Shown: positions 8,415 to 15,906 of the stretch, piece after piece
How the letters are laid out: each line of letters opens with the position of its first letter
How positions within the stretch are numbered: the first letter of the stretch is position 1
Source: B46-G9 sp964581175
GTDB taxonomy: Bacteria > Desulfobacterota > DSM-4660 > Desulfatiglandales > Desulfatiglandaceae
Direction of reading: 5' to 3'
Assembly: GCA_964581175.1 (NCBI GenBank)
Contig: CAZONI010000029.1
Coordinates: forward strand, 1-37,224
Length of the DNA: 37,224 nucleotides
Program-made: the position numbers and the translations under genes
The notes under the pieces: generated by a model
Told to the model about the DNA's origin: nothing
The model's input: only the letters and a program-made list of their open reading frames with translations
Databases searched by the model: none

Positions 8415-10322
8415 CTACCTCCTTTGTTTTACGTCCTCACCGATTTTCCGCGCAAATTCATCCGCGGTCATGAAAGGGAGATTCTCCCCACTCCTCAAAC
8501 GAGGGGTCATCCCCTCCCTTTCACTTTCCCTATCACCTATAATAAGCATATACGGAATTTTTTCCAACTGGGCTTCACGCACCTTCAGTCCCAGTTTCTC
8601 GTTTCTCAAATCCGCATTCACCCTGATGCCGGCGTTCCTGAGAGAACCAAGCAATTTCTCGGCAAAGGGCGTATTGCGGTCTGTAACGGTCAGGATGATC
8701 GCCTGGACCGGTGCAAGCCAGACCGGGAAGGCCCCCGCGTAATGCTCGATCAACATGCCGATAAACCGTTCAATAGCCCCCAGGATGACCCGGTGAATCA
8801 TGGCGGGTCTGTGCTTTTCACCGTCCTTGCCGATATAGACGAGGTCGAACCTTTCCGGCAAGGTAAAATCGCATTGAATAGTTGCACACTGCCATTTGCG
8901 CCCAAGAGCATCATTGAGTTTCACGTCGATCTTGGGCCCATAAAAAGCACCGTCGCCTTCGTTTATCTCATAGGCCAGATTGCTTTCATCCATGGCTTCC
9001 ATCAGGGCCTTTGTGGCGATTTCCCAATCCTGGTCGGACCCGATGGATTTTTGCGGCCGGGTGCTTATTTCCAGCTCATAGTCGAAGTGAAATACCCCCA
9101 TCATGTCATGGACAAAATTGAGAACTCCCTTGATTTCATCGTTCAACTGCTCAGGCGCGCAGAGAATATGCGCATCATCCTGGGTAAACTCCCGCACCCG
9201 AAGCAGCCCGTGCAGGACGCCTGAACGCTCATGCCGGTGCACGATGCCCAATTCAAAATATCTCTTGGGGAGATCCCGATAGCTCCTTATCTTTGACCCG
9301 TAGATGAGCATATGAGAGAGGCAGTTCATGGGCTTGATGCCATACGATTGCTCATCAATCGTGGTGAAATACATATTTTCCCGGTAATTTTCAAAGTGCC
9401 CGGATTTTTTCCACAGGTCCGTCTTGAGTATCTGGGGCCCTTTCACCATTTCATAGCCCCGCTTGAGATGCTCGTTGATTTCGAATTCTTCCAGCAAATG
9501 CCGGAGCATCATACCCTTCGGGTGCCAAACGATCATGCCGGCGCCGATCTCTTCGTGGGTACTGAACAGGTCCAGCTGCGGCCCCAGCCTGGCGTGATTT
9601 CTCTTTCTTGCCTCCTCGAGTCTTCGGAGATGCTCTTTTAGTGTCTTTCGGTCGGCAAAGGCCACCCCATAAATCCGGCTCAACATGGGCCTTTTTTCGT
9701 CGCCCCGCCAGTATGCGCCGGCTATTTTTGTGAGATGAAAGGCCTTGATTTTACCGGTAGCCGGAATATGAGGACCCCTGCACAGATCCGTAAAAGTCCC
9801 CTGCGTATAGAGAGACACCTTCTCTTGACCCAGATCGCGGATCAATTCGACTTTATAGTCCTCTCCCTCTTTCTCAAAATGATGAATGGCCTCTATCGAC
9901 GTCATTTCCCTTCGTTCGAACGGCAGGTTCGCTTTGACAATTTCCTGCATTCTCTTCTCTATTGCGGGAAGGTCATCGTCTCTGAAAGGCCGTTCATAAT
10001 CGAAATCATAATAGAATCCGTCCTCGATAGCCGGGCCTATGGTCACCTTCACTCCCGGAAAGAGTTCCCGCACTGCCATGGCCATCACGTGGGAGGTGCT
10101 GTGCCGCAATATCTCGAGGCCTTCGTCGGATTCAAGGTAAATCGGTTCGATTTCAGCACCTTCCGGTACTTCAGCCGACAGGTCCAGCGCTACGCCGTTG
10201 ATCTTCACGGCAACGATCCGCTCCATGGATTTCACCTGCGCCTGTTCAAGGGCATCGCGGGCAGTGGCTGCCTGGGACTCAATCCTTTTCGGCGCTGATC
10301 CTGACTGGTGAACCGTTATCAT
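8415..10322 (-). CDS. thrS: Threonyl-tRNA synthetase
   Basis: Class II ThrRS charging tRNA-Thr; 635 residues from the chosen start. Domains in order: TGS (about 1-60), the editing domain with HSTSH and a later CRGPH motif, the catalytic core with the MNCLSHMLIYGSK zinc/active-site region and LRVREFTQDDAHI, and the C-terminal anticodon-binding domain (VWLAPVQAIILTVT). The frame is open upstream to 10478, but the extra 52 residues do not resemble ThrRS and overlap leader hairpins, whereas ATG 10322 gives a canonical TGS start. It has its own promoter (10529-10557) and a ~200-base leader. infC follows after four bases. Confidence 0.97.
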   Translation of the reverse strand: MITVHQSGSAPKRIESQAATARDALEQAQVKSMERIVAVKINGVALDLSAEVPEGAEIEPIYLESDEGLEILRHSTSHVMAMAVRELFPGVKVTIGPAIEDGFYYDFDYERPFRDDDLPAIEKRMQEIVKANLPFERREMTSIEAIHHFEKEGEDYKVELIRDLGQEKVSLYTQGTFTDLCRGPHIPATGKIKAFHLTKIAGAYWRGDEKRPMLSRIYGVAFADRKTLKEHLRRLEEARKRNHARLGPQLDLFSTHEEIGAGMIVWHPKGMMLRHLLEEFEINEHLKRGYEMVKGPQILKTDLWKKSGHFENYRENMYFTTIDEQSYGIKPMNCLSHMLIYGSKIRSYRDLPKRYFELGIVHRHERSGVLHGLLRVREFTQDDAHILCAPEQLNDEIKGVLNFVHDMMGVFHFDYELEISTRPQKSIGSDQDWEIATKALMEAMDESNLAYEINEGDGAFYGPKIDVKLNDALGRKWQCATIQCDFTLPERFDLVYIGKDGEKHRPAMIHRVILGAIERFIGMLIEHYAGAFPVWLAPVQAIILTVTDRNTPFAEKLLGSLRNAGIRVNADLRNEKLGLKVREAQLEKIPYMLIIGDRESEREGMTPRLRSGENLPFMTADEFARKIGEDVKQRR

Positions 10323-10357
10323 GTTCTCGTACTCATGCTCCAACAGAAAGCAAAGAA

Positions 10358-10393
10358 GGCATCCGAAGTAAACAAGTCTCCTCTTCAGATGCC
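10358..10393 (-). promoter_or_regulatory. thrS leader hairpin
   Basis: On the transcribed strand GGCATCTGAAG pairs with CTTCGGATGCC: eleven pairs including one G-U, with a 14-base loop. It lies about 35 bases upstream of the thrS ATG and is followed by a pyrimidine-rich stretch. E. coli ThrRS represses its own mRNA by binding tRNA-like hairpins in the leader; this could be a counterpart, or a weak attenuator. That is inference from position and structure. Confidence 0.45.
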
Positions 10394-10461
10394 TTGTTGA
10401 CCGAACAGAAACCTCAAAATCCCTTCTAATCCGTGCTCCAGATTCACACTCCGATTTTCCC

Positions 10462-10477
10462 TGCGGGTTGGCCCGCA
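10462..10477 (-). promoter_or_regulatory. Second thrS leader hairpin
   Basis: TGCGGG-CCAA-CCCGCA on the transcribed strand is a perfect six-pair, GC-rich hairpin with a four-base loop in the first third of the thrS leader. With the hairpin at 10358-10393 it makes a two-hairpin untranslated region. I found no T-box consensus. Confidence 0.3.
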
Positions 10478-10528
10478 TTATTCAGGGCTGCGAATGAACC
10501 ATGATCAATAGGTATTGAAATTACTTGT

Positions 10529-10557
10529 TTTATAAACAATAACATAATGAAATGCAA
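10529..10557 (-). promoter_or_regulatory. Sigma-70-type promoter of thrS
   Basis: On the minus strand TTGCAT (-35; 10557-10552) and TATAAA (-10; 10534-10529) are separated by exactly 17 bases. This places transcription start near 10522, about 200 bases before thrS. The -10 box lies within a short palindrome (TTGTTT-ATA-AAACAA, 10525-10539). The promoter sits immediately after the tRNA-Val terminator, consistent with an independent thrS operon. Confidence 0.6.
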
Positions 10558-10560
10558 GCG

Positions 10561-10614
10561 AAAAAACCCACTATCCATAAGCGAAGGGGTCACGGCACCT
10601 CTCCGTAACCCCTT
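10561..10614 (-). terminator. Terminator downstream of tRNA-Val
   Basis: On the minus strand AAGGGGTTACGG and CCGTGACCCCTT form a 12-pair stem (one G-U) with a seven-base loop at 10584-10614. A GGGTTTTTT run follows after a short spacer (10561-10569 region). The stem is strong, but its separation from the T run is larger than in a textbook intrinsic terminator. Confidence 0.6.
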
Positions 10615-10627
10615 GGATTGACTTCGG

Positions 10628-10702
10628 TGGTAGGCACGGTGAGATTTGAACTCACGACTTCTACCGTGTCAGGGTAGCGCTCTCCCCCTGAGCTACGTGC
10701 CT
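10628..10702 (-). tRNA. tRNA-Val (anticodon GAC)
   Basis: A 75-base cloverleaf including an encoded CCA. The acceptor stem AGGCACG pairs fully with CGTGCCT. U8 and A9 are present, the D-arm is AGCTCAGGGGGAGAGCGCT, the anticodon stem CTACC/GGTAG encloses loop CTGACAC with anticodon GAC (valine), and the T-arm is GTGAG-TTCAAAT-CTCAC. A consensus promoter lies upstream and a terminator downstream, so it is a single-gene unit between pgsA and thrS. Confidence 0.97.
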
Positions 10703-10714
10703 CCGAGGCTGAAA

Positions 10715-10743
10715 TTAATACCAATACCCGTGCCACTTGTCAA
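10715..10743 (-). promoter_or_regulatory. Sigma-70-type promoter of tRNA-Val
   Basis: On the minus strand a perfect TTGACA (-35) is followed after 17 bases by TATTAA (-10), ending about a dozen bases before the first tRNA base. Position and spacing are those of a strong stable-RNA promoter. Confidence 0.65.
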
Positions 10744-10753
10744 GTGCTATTCC

Positions 10754-11299
10754 CTATTGGTCATCAGAAGCCGGTTCGCCCATCACCGTGAACCAGTAGT
10801 ACATATAATGGAGACCTGATGTGATGGTAAAAAAACCGGTGAGCCAAAACAACGGCGTATTGAAACGGTATAATTGTGGAAGATAATCTCTCGAAAGCAC
10901 CACGAAAATTGTTCCCAGTTGCAGACAGGTGGTAGTCTTGCTCAGAAGAGAAGGACGTATGGCTATATCCATTCGGTTGAGAAAAAGGATAAGAACTCCA
11001 AGCAGGATGAGAACATCCCGGCTTATGGCCATTACGGTCAACCAGGGGGGAACAAAATGTCGTACAGAGAGCACCACGAAAGCCGCCACCAGGAGGATTT
11101 TGTCGGCCAAGGGGTCAAGGTAGGATCCCAGCCTGCTCTTTTGGTTGAACAGGCGGGCAATGAGTCCATCAGCGCCGTCACTCACTCCGGCAATGATAAA
11201 CACAACCAGCGCAGCGGCAAAATCTTCGCGGATAAGATAGATTATGAAAATGGGGGCAAGTATGATCCGCAGGCTGGTTATCAGATTCGGTAATGTCAT
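10754..11299 (-). CDS. pgsA: CDP-alcohol phosphatidyltransferase (PgsA-like)
   Basis: A 181-residue polytopic membrane protein. It carries the full CDP-alcohol phosphatidyltransferase motif DG-X2-AR-X8-G-X3-D-X3-D, seen as SDGADGLIARLFNQKSRLGS followed by YLDPLADK (about residues 40-67). Its start (MTLPNLITSLRIILAPIFII) is typical of CDP-diacylglycerol-glycerol-3-phosphate 3-phosphatidyltransferase, the committed step to phosphatidylglycerol at the inner membrane; specificity for another alcohol cannot be excluded. The gene starts nine bases after the FlgT-like gene and so may belong to that operon. tRNA-Val follows from its own promoter. Confidence 0.87.
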   Translation of the reverse strand: MTLPNLITSLRIILAPIFIIYLIREDFAAALVVFIIAGVSDGADGLIARLFNQKSRLGSYLDPLADKILLVAAFVVLSVRHFVPPWLTVMAISRDVLILLGVLILFLNRMDIAIRPSLLSKTTTCLQLGTIFVVLSRDYLPQLYRFNTPLFWLTGFFTITSGLHYMYYWFTVMGEPASDDQ

Positions 11300-11308
11300 T
11301 TTCTCTAT

Positions 11309-12478
11309 CTATTGGGACACCAGCAAGACGATTGCCGTTTCCGTTGCACTCTGGAGGACCAGTTTCAGGGGCAGTTTTTCTTGACTCAGGAGCCGATGCA
11401 GCAACTGGTCCCTGCTGCCGGCAAAATCCACATCCACACTGAGCACGCCCTGGCTCATACGGCTCTGCTGAACGGATTTCACCCCAGGCACATCTTCTTT
11501 CAGGAAATTCTGCAGGTCCTTAAAATCCCTGTAACTCCGCATCCCTTTCAACGTCACCTGGATGTGCTGGGTCTCACCGGCTGTTTCAGTCCTCAGGGAG
11601 AGAATGGACGGAATCAACCTGTCGGTCAGCTTGTTTGCCACCCTTTCAAGGAGATTGCCGCCTCCCTCGCCTGGTTCTGCATTCAGGTCCTTCAGGCCCG
11701 TTTCGGTTCCCTCTCCCAGGACTAGATTGTCCTTTACTGAAAGAACACGCAACTGGAGCGTTGCGCTCGTATCATCCTGCAGGACACTCTGCCCCGTAAC
11801 GACAAAGTCGGCCGACAACATCTTTCCCCATTTCAGGGCACTCGAATTCGCGAGTTCTCCCGATTTCAATTCCGGTGACAGGGGCCGATCTCCGATACCA
11901 AATGTATGATCTATCGGCATGAAACCACGCTCCTGAAAAATCCTGTAAAGAACAACCTCTGTCTGGTTCATAATGGAGAAAGATTCTGGACCTTTCCACC
12001 AGTATCGCGACTTGGCTCCCTGGACTTCGGAGACCATGAAAAGGATCCTGCCCTGAGGCGCCTGCTCAAGGGCCAACCCGCTGGATCTTAATTTCTCATC
12101 AACGACCTTCGTGTTCACTTTTACCCTTATGAGGACCTGATATTCTTCACCTGTCATGTTTTCCGCCAGGATATGAAAGTTTTCTATCCCTTCACGGAAG
12201 GTGGGGAAAATTTCGCCGACCAACCGTTCGAAATTATTTATCATCTCCGCCTCTCCAAGGCGAAGGATCAGGTACTCTTCCATGGCCTTTCCCATGGCAT
12301 CTGAAATAGCTTCCGATTTGCCGGCTGCGATGTTCCCCTGCACTATCTTGCCCACTCCCATCGCGAGAATCTCGTCCTGGACTTTTTCGTTCTCAAAAGC
12401 CGCGCAAGGATTGGAAAGCGATAAGCAAATCAACCCAACCCAACAGAGAATAAAAAGGAAGTATCTTGATCGTCTCAA
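11309..12478 (-). CDS. Exported FlgT-like protein of unknown role
   Basis: A 389-residue protein with an N-terminal signal peptide (hydrophobic residues 7-22, likely cleavage after PCAA). The N-terminal third has the glycine/alanine-rich helix plus strand pattern of FlgT/LPP20-type domains (VGKIVQGNIAAGKSEAISDA, then VLIRVKVNTKVV). The middle resembles a lipoprotein-like alpha/beta domain (SADFVVTGQSVL), and the last ~100 residues contain TLKGMRSYRDFKDLQNFL. The chosen start is TTG: an in-frame TAA lies two codons upstream and a GAGGT ribosome-binding sequence sits eight bases before it. It follows the TPR/SLH and LPP20-like genes. The FlgT resemblance is from pattern only; no flagellar structural genes are present here. 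Confidence 0.68.
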   Translation of the reverse strand: MRRSRYFLFILCWVGLICLSLSNPCAAFENEKVQDEILAMGVGKIVQGNIAAGKSEAISDAMGKAMEEYLILRLGEAEMINNFERLVGEIFPTFREGIENFHILAENMTGEEYQVLIRVKVNTKVVDEKLRSSGLALEQAPQGRILFMVSEVQGAKSRYWWKGPESFSIMNQTEVVLYRIFQERGFMPIDHTFGIGDRPLSPELKSGELANSSALKWGKMLSADFVVTGQSVLQDDTSATLQLRVLSVKDNLVLGEGTETGLKDLNAEPGEGGGNLLERVANKLTDRLIPSILSLRTETAGETQHIQVTLKGMRSYRDFKDLQNFLKEDVPGVKSVQQSRMSQGVLSVDVDFAGSRDQLLHRLLSQEKLPLKLVLQSATETAIVLLVSQ

Positions 12479-12541
12479 TCGTTATTACCTCGTGCCTCTA
12501 CTCATGAAGATCAGGGTCCAGCCAAACTTTAGATCACTTCA

Positions 12542-13693
12542 TTAAAAGATCCCCAATTCTTCCCTGAGTTTTCGGAGAATCAGCACCGCATCTGCACCGG
12601 AAACAGGGCCCTCGGGATTGAAGATCCCCGTACCGGGTTCCATGATAGATGTCTCTTTTGTGCAGAGCATCACAGCATTGAAGAATGGATCTTCATTCCC
12701 AATATCCGAAAACGGCGATGCCTTCCCGATGAACCTCTTTTTCAAGGTTGGATCCTGCCGGATAATCGCCATAATGTCCCCCATAATCATGGCATATCCT
12801 GCGCGGGTTTCCGGCTGTTCGGGTCCAAAGGAGCCGTCGGGAAAGCACCCCAGCCCGTTTACGTTCAACTGGAGGGCAATCTCAATATCGGGTCTCAACG
12901 GGTGTGCCTTCACATCGGGAGGGACCGCGGCAAGCCCCGTCTTTCTCTGAACGCCGGCTGCCGAAGGCAAGTCGTTTCCATTTCGAACCATGTCCTCGTA
13001 GACTTTGTCCAGTTTCAGTTCTTCCACCAGGAGTGCCGCAGTATCGGCCCTCGTTATGACGTTCTTTACTGCAATGCTTTTTCCGACGGAAGATTCCGGC
13101 ATCGCCCTTATGATTTTCTTTACTCCTCTCAATTCCCTCCTGGCCTGCCAGGCAAGCCGGGAATGGAGATCCTTCACCTTGTTGAACGCCTTTTCCGCCC
13201 CATAAAACCTGTACGCCTGTTTGTAGGCAGCACCCAGATAATACCAGGCTTCCGGCCAGTCTGCTTCGCTTCTCACGGCATCTTCGAAGGAGGATCTCAC
13301 TCTAGCCAGCCAGCCCTCCCCCTTTTGCATGCTGTACAGGCGCATCTCCCCCACGGACACCGTTGCTCTATCCTCCCCGGTCTTCGCGTATTTCTTCGCC
13401 AGGTCCATGGACTGAAAAGCCTGGGGAAAATCTCCTCTCATACCTGCGATAAGGCCAAGGCCACAATGGGCCCGGGAGAATGAATTGTCCAGTTGGAGAG
13501 CCGCTTGAAATTCGCGATCCGCGTCTTCCACGTGACCGCGGGCAAGAAATTGAAAGCCGTTGGATGCATGATGTCCCGGCGTATCGAGGACGCTCTGCAA
13601 GGTCATATGTTCCTGGGCACACCCTGCAAGAAAGAGCAAAACGCTTACCGTCACAAAGAAACCGTTATGCAGCCAATTTTTCCCCCTATACAT
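12542..13693 (-). CDS. Lipoprotein with TPR repeats and SLH domains
   Basis: A 383-residue protein. The N-terminus is hydrophobic and ends in the lipobox LAGC near residue 25, so it should be lipid-anchored. Residues about 40-185 form tetratricopeptide-like repeats (ASNGFQFLARGHVEDADREF and AWYYLGAAYKQAYRFYGAEK). The C-terminal half contains S-layer-homology-type repeats, including an ITRADTAALL fragment, PDGSFGPEQPETRAGYAMI and FSDIGNEDPFFNAV. I chose ATG 13693 because a GGAGGG ribosome-binding site lies six bases upstream and the signal follows at once; the longer in-frame start at 13759 has neither. SLH domains in proteobacterial lipoproteins probably bind the cell wall or a surface polysaccharide; the function is unknown. 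Confidence 0.78.
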   Translation of the reverse strand: MYRGKNWLHNGFFVTVSVLLFLAGCAQEHMTLQSVLDTPGHHASNGFQFLARGHVEDADREFQAALQLDNSFSRAHCGLGLIAGMRGDFPQAFQSMDLAKKYAKTGEDRATVSVGEMRLYSMQKGEGWLARVRSSFEDAVRSEADWPEAWYYLGAAYKQAYRFYGAEKAFNKVKDLHSRLAWQARRELRGVKKIIRAMPESSVGKSIAVKNVITRADTAALLVEELKLDKVYEDMVRNGNDLPSAAGVQRKTGLAAVPPDVKAHPLRPDIEIALQLNVNGLGCFPDGSFGPEQPETRAGYAMIMGDIMAIIRQDPTLKKRFIGKASPFSDIGNEDPFFNAVMLCTKETSIMEPGTGIFNPEGPVSGADAVLILRKLREELGIF

Positions 13694-13755
13694 AATCAAC
13701 CCTCCGCCAACTGGAAGGAAGACTCTTCCCGCTGGAGCTTCACATTCCTTTTCGC

Positions 13756-14610
13756 TCATTCCAAAACAATAATGACCCCTGCCTCCTCCAGGAAGCTCAG
13801 GTTCGCAGGAGATCCTATAATTTTCCCGGCATCGGAATTCGAAATGACAATATCAGAAGAGTTTGGGCCGCTTGATCGGACCGCCTTCACCCGCAGCGGC
13901 TTTCCGCCGATCCTCACATCCCGCAGGGCGTCACTGAGTTTTTTCACATATCCTGCTACTCCCTGCTTGAGCGCGTATTTTCGGTTTACGGTGGCAGGAC
14001 CGTACACTTCATTCCCATCTTCATCCAGGATACGGGGTACCAGGGCCGGCTTCACGTTCAATCCCCGACAGTCGATGACCAGTCCGGTAAATGGTTTCTT
14101 ATCGGCGGTGCCGGGTGAAGCAGTTATTTTGTTCGGAAGCCCGCCCTTGATATGCTGAATTTCACGAACACTCGCCGGCAGAAGCACATCCGCAAGCGAT
14201 CCTCTGATGCACATAGTAATACTCCTGCTCACCCTGCTGTCAGGCAGGAAGCATGTTTCAAGCTCTTCCGAATGGTAGAGCAGGTTCTTCATTGTCTGGT
14301 CGAAAGAGCCGTCTTTCAGCGCCATGTCTTTCACCAGGTGTTTGGAGTCAATACGAAGTGTCTTGAGGATCTCAAGCATATTTTTCCTCGCAACCGAGGT
14401 GGCCTGTTGTACGGCGACAGCGCGCGCTTGCGCCGGACTTGAGGCTTCAAGAGGAGGAGCAGCGACTCCAATGGCCTCGACGACACCGTTAGACCAATCT
14501 ATTCTGCCATTCCCGAATCTCTCTACGTAGATCTCCGCTCTCGAGGGAGACGGTATCAACAAAAGTCCCAGAAAGAAAATCAACGCTCCGAACCGGAGCC
14601 TCTTTTTCAT
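13756..14610 (-). CDS. LPP20/FlgP-like exported protein
   Basis: A 284-residue protein with a cleavable signal peptide (MKKRLRFGALIFFLGLLLIP, cleavage likely near PSRA-EI). The mature N-terminus reads DWSNGVVEAIGVAAPP and is followed by an AQARAVAVQQATSVARKNML helix: the 'GxG-x-A plus alanine-rich helix' pattern of LPP20-family proteins such as FlgP. No lipobox cysteine follows the signal, unlike classical LPP20 lipoproteins. ATG 14610 is preferred over the one six codons earlier because GGGAGGA lies six bases before it. It is the first gene of a three-gene exported set with the TPR/SLH and FlgT-like proteins and is preceded by a perfect 20-base palindrome. Confidence 0.7.
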   Translation of the reverse strand: MKKRLRFGALIFFLGLLLIPSPSRAEIYVERFGNGRIDWSNGVVEAIGVAAPPLEASSPAQARAVAVQQATSVARKNMLEILKTLRIDSKHLVKDMALKDGSFDQTMKNLLYHSEELETCFLPDSRVSRSITMCIRGSLADVLLPASVREIQHIKGGLPNKITASPGTADKKPFTGLVIDCRGLNVKPALVPRILDEDGNEVYGPATVNRKYALKQGVAGYVKKLSDALRDVRIGGKPLRVKAVRSSGPNSSDIVISNSDAGKIIGSPANLSFLEEAGVIIVLE

Positions 14611-14677
14611 GCATTGTCCTCCCAGCATATCTATTCAACGAGGAATCCCTGTGACGCGTTAAGATTTTCTTTTACCA

Positions 14678-14697
14678 TTGTCTTCCTCGGAAGACAA
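14678..14697. promoter_or_regulatory. Perfect 20-base palindrome upstream of the LPP20-like gene
   Basis: TTGTCTTCC-TC-GGAAGACAA is a perfect inverted repeat with nine-base arms, about 70 bases upstream of the LPP20-like start codon. On the minus strand a TTGTCT-17-TAAAAG promoter-like pair overlaps it. A dimeric regulator binding site is the simplest reading; an RNA hairpin is possible because a shifted pairing (CCTCGGA/TCCGAGG, 14685-14706) also exists. Confidence 0.45.
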
Positions 14698-14737
14698 GAT
14701 CCGAGGTTCCCCATCTGATCCATTATCAAAGCATCAT

Positions 14738-14754
14738 TCCCGCCGTTGGCGGGA
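14738..14754. other. GC-rich hairpin after miaA
   Basis: TCCCGCC-GTT-GGCGGGA is a perfect seven-pair hairpin about 47 bases downstream of the miaA stop. No T run follows on either strand, so it is not an obvious intrinsic terminator; it may stabilise the miaA transcript 3' end. The ~190-base miaA-LPP20 spacer holds only this and the palindrome at 14678-14697. Confidence 0.4.
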
Positions 14755-14800
14755 TTGTCTTCGCTCTCTCCCCCTTGTCGGGTGCTCGCTCCATAACACC

Positions 14801-15733
14801 TCAACGCAGAAACTCGGTTATTCTGTGTGCGAATTCCTCGACCTCCTGCGGTTCCAGCCAGGCATATGCGGGGTCTGCCCGAAACCAGGTCAGTTGTCTC
14901 TTGGCGTACCGCCGGGTATCTCTCTGGATTCTCTCTGTCATCTCTCCTAAGGAATATTTCCCTTCCAAATATTCGACCGCCTGCCGGTAACCAATTGCCT
15001 GCATGGATTTCAGCCGGGGGACGTATCCTTTCTGGAGCAGCCTTTCTGTCTCCTCTACGAGCCCGGCGTCTATCATCGTCAGTGTTCTTCTGTTGATGCG
15101 ACGGTAGAGGTCCTCTCTCGCCCTGTCGAGACAAAACTGCAGGGCATTGAACGCGTGGTCTGAAAAGCCATGTTCGCGGCTCAACGCGGAGGGAAGTTTT
15201 TTCGTCAGGGAGAAGAGTTCAAGTGCCCGGATGATCCGCACCCGGTCATTCTGATGAATCCTCATGGCGCCCTCCGGATCGAGGCGCTTCAGCCTTTCGT
15301 AGAGCTCTTGCGCCCCGGTCGATTCCCATTCTCGTGTGAGGGACTGTCGAAGTTCGGGTTCTGATGGGGGGCACTCAAAAAGTCCCCCCAAGAGGCCCTT
15401 GATGTAAAGCCCTGTTCCCCCCACTACGATGGCCTGCCTTCCGCGCTCGATAATATCAAGGGCAGCAGAGGAGGCCATACGCCGATACAGGGAGGCATTA
15501 TACTCCTCATCAGGATCGACTACATCCAGAAGGTGGTGGGGAATCCCTTGCCTCTCTTCGATGCCAGGCTTGGCGGTCCCGATATCCATGCCCCGATATA
15601 CCTGCATGGAGTCTGCGTTGATGATCTCCCCGTCAAACCTGCGTGCAAGTTCCACGGCCAGGCCGGTTTTGCCGCTGGCGGTAGGACCCGCGATGACAAT
15701 AAGCTTGGGCAGTTGGTTTTTGCCGTTCGACAT
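14801..15733 (-). CDS. miaA: tRNA dimethylallyltransferase
   Basis: MiaA transfers a dimethylallyl group from DMAPP to N6 of adenosine 37 in tRNAs reading codons that begin with U. The P-loop GPTASGKT lies near the N-terminus, followed by DSMQVYRGMDIGTAKP and DPDEEYNASLYRR, with the C-terminal RRYAKRQLTWFR motif. From ATG 15733 the protein has 310 residues, the usual length. This start has no clear ribosome-binding site; a longer frame from ATG 15838 adds 35 residues unlike MiaA. It follows mutL, and the mutL-miaA pairing is common in bacteria. Confidence 0.93.
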   Translation of the reverse strand: MSNGKNQLPKLIVIAGPTASGKTGLAVELARRFDGEIINADSMQVYRGMDIGTAKPGIEERQGIPHHLLDVVDPDEEYNASLYRRMASSAALDIIERGRQAIVVGGTGLYIKGLLGGLFECPPSEPELRQSLTREWESTGAQELYERLKRLDPEGAMRIHQNDRVRIIRALELFSLTKKLPSALSREHGFSDHAFNALQFCLDRAREDLYRRINRRTLTMIDAGLVEETERLLQKGYVPRLKSMQAIGYRQAVEYLEGKYSLGEMTERIQRDTRRYAKRQLTWFRADPAYAWLEPQEVEEFAHRITEFLR

Positions 15734-15875
15734 AAAAAACTGGTCAGCGCCCCAAGGACGCTCAGAGAGAAAGCCATTTCTTCCGTTCCGAGGCTCCGGG
15801 CTGGTCTTTTCAGAAAAGGCTTCCTCCCTGAACGTCATGTTCTTTGGTCCCCGGAGGAGAGGAACCTGTCCGGAT

Positions 15876-15894
15876 CCTCCACCAACGGTGGAGG
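15876..15894. other. Perfect hairpin between mutL and miaA
   Basis: CCTCCACC-AAC-GGTGGAGG has eight perfect pairs and a three-base loop, beginning 13 bases after the mutL stop. No T run follows on the transcribed (minus) strand, so it is probably an RNA-stability or translation element rather than a terminator. Confidence 0.4.
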
Positions 15895-15906
15895 GTTTAG
15901 TTACAA

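Noticed and set aside
8223..9224. 333-codon plus-strand frame
   Set aside because: Antisense to infC and thrS, both unmistakable; a composition shadow.
10323..10478. 52-residue N-terminal extension of thrS
   Set aside because: The TGS domain begins canonically at the ATG at 10322, and the upstream frame overlaps leader hairpins and is unlike ThrRS.
10718..10737. Sigma-54-like TGGCAC-N5-TTGG upstream of tRNA-Val
   Set aside because: It lacks the -12 GC and lies within the spacer of a much better sigma-70 promoter.
14631..15134. 167-codon minus-strand frame between the LPP20-like gene and miaA
   Set aside because: Mostly overlaps miaA in another frame; miaA motifs are certain and this frame shows none.
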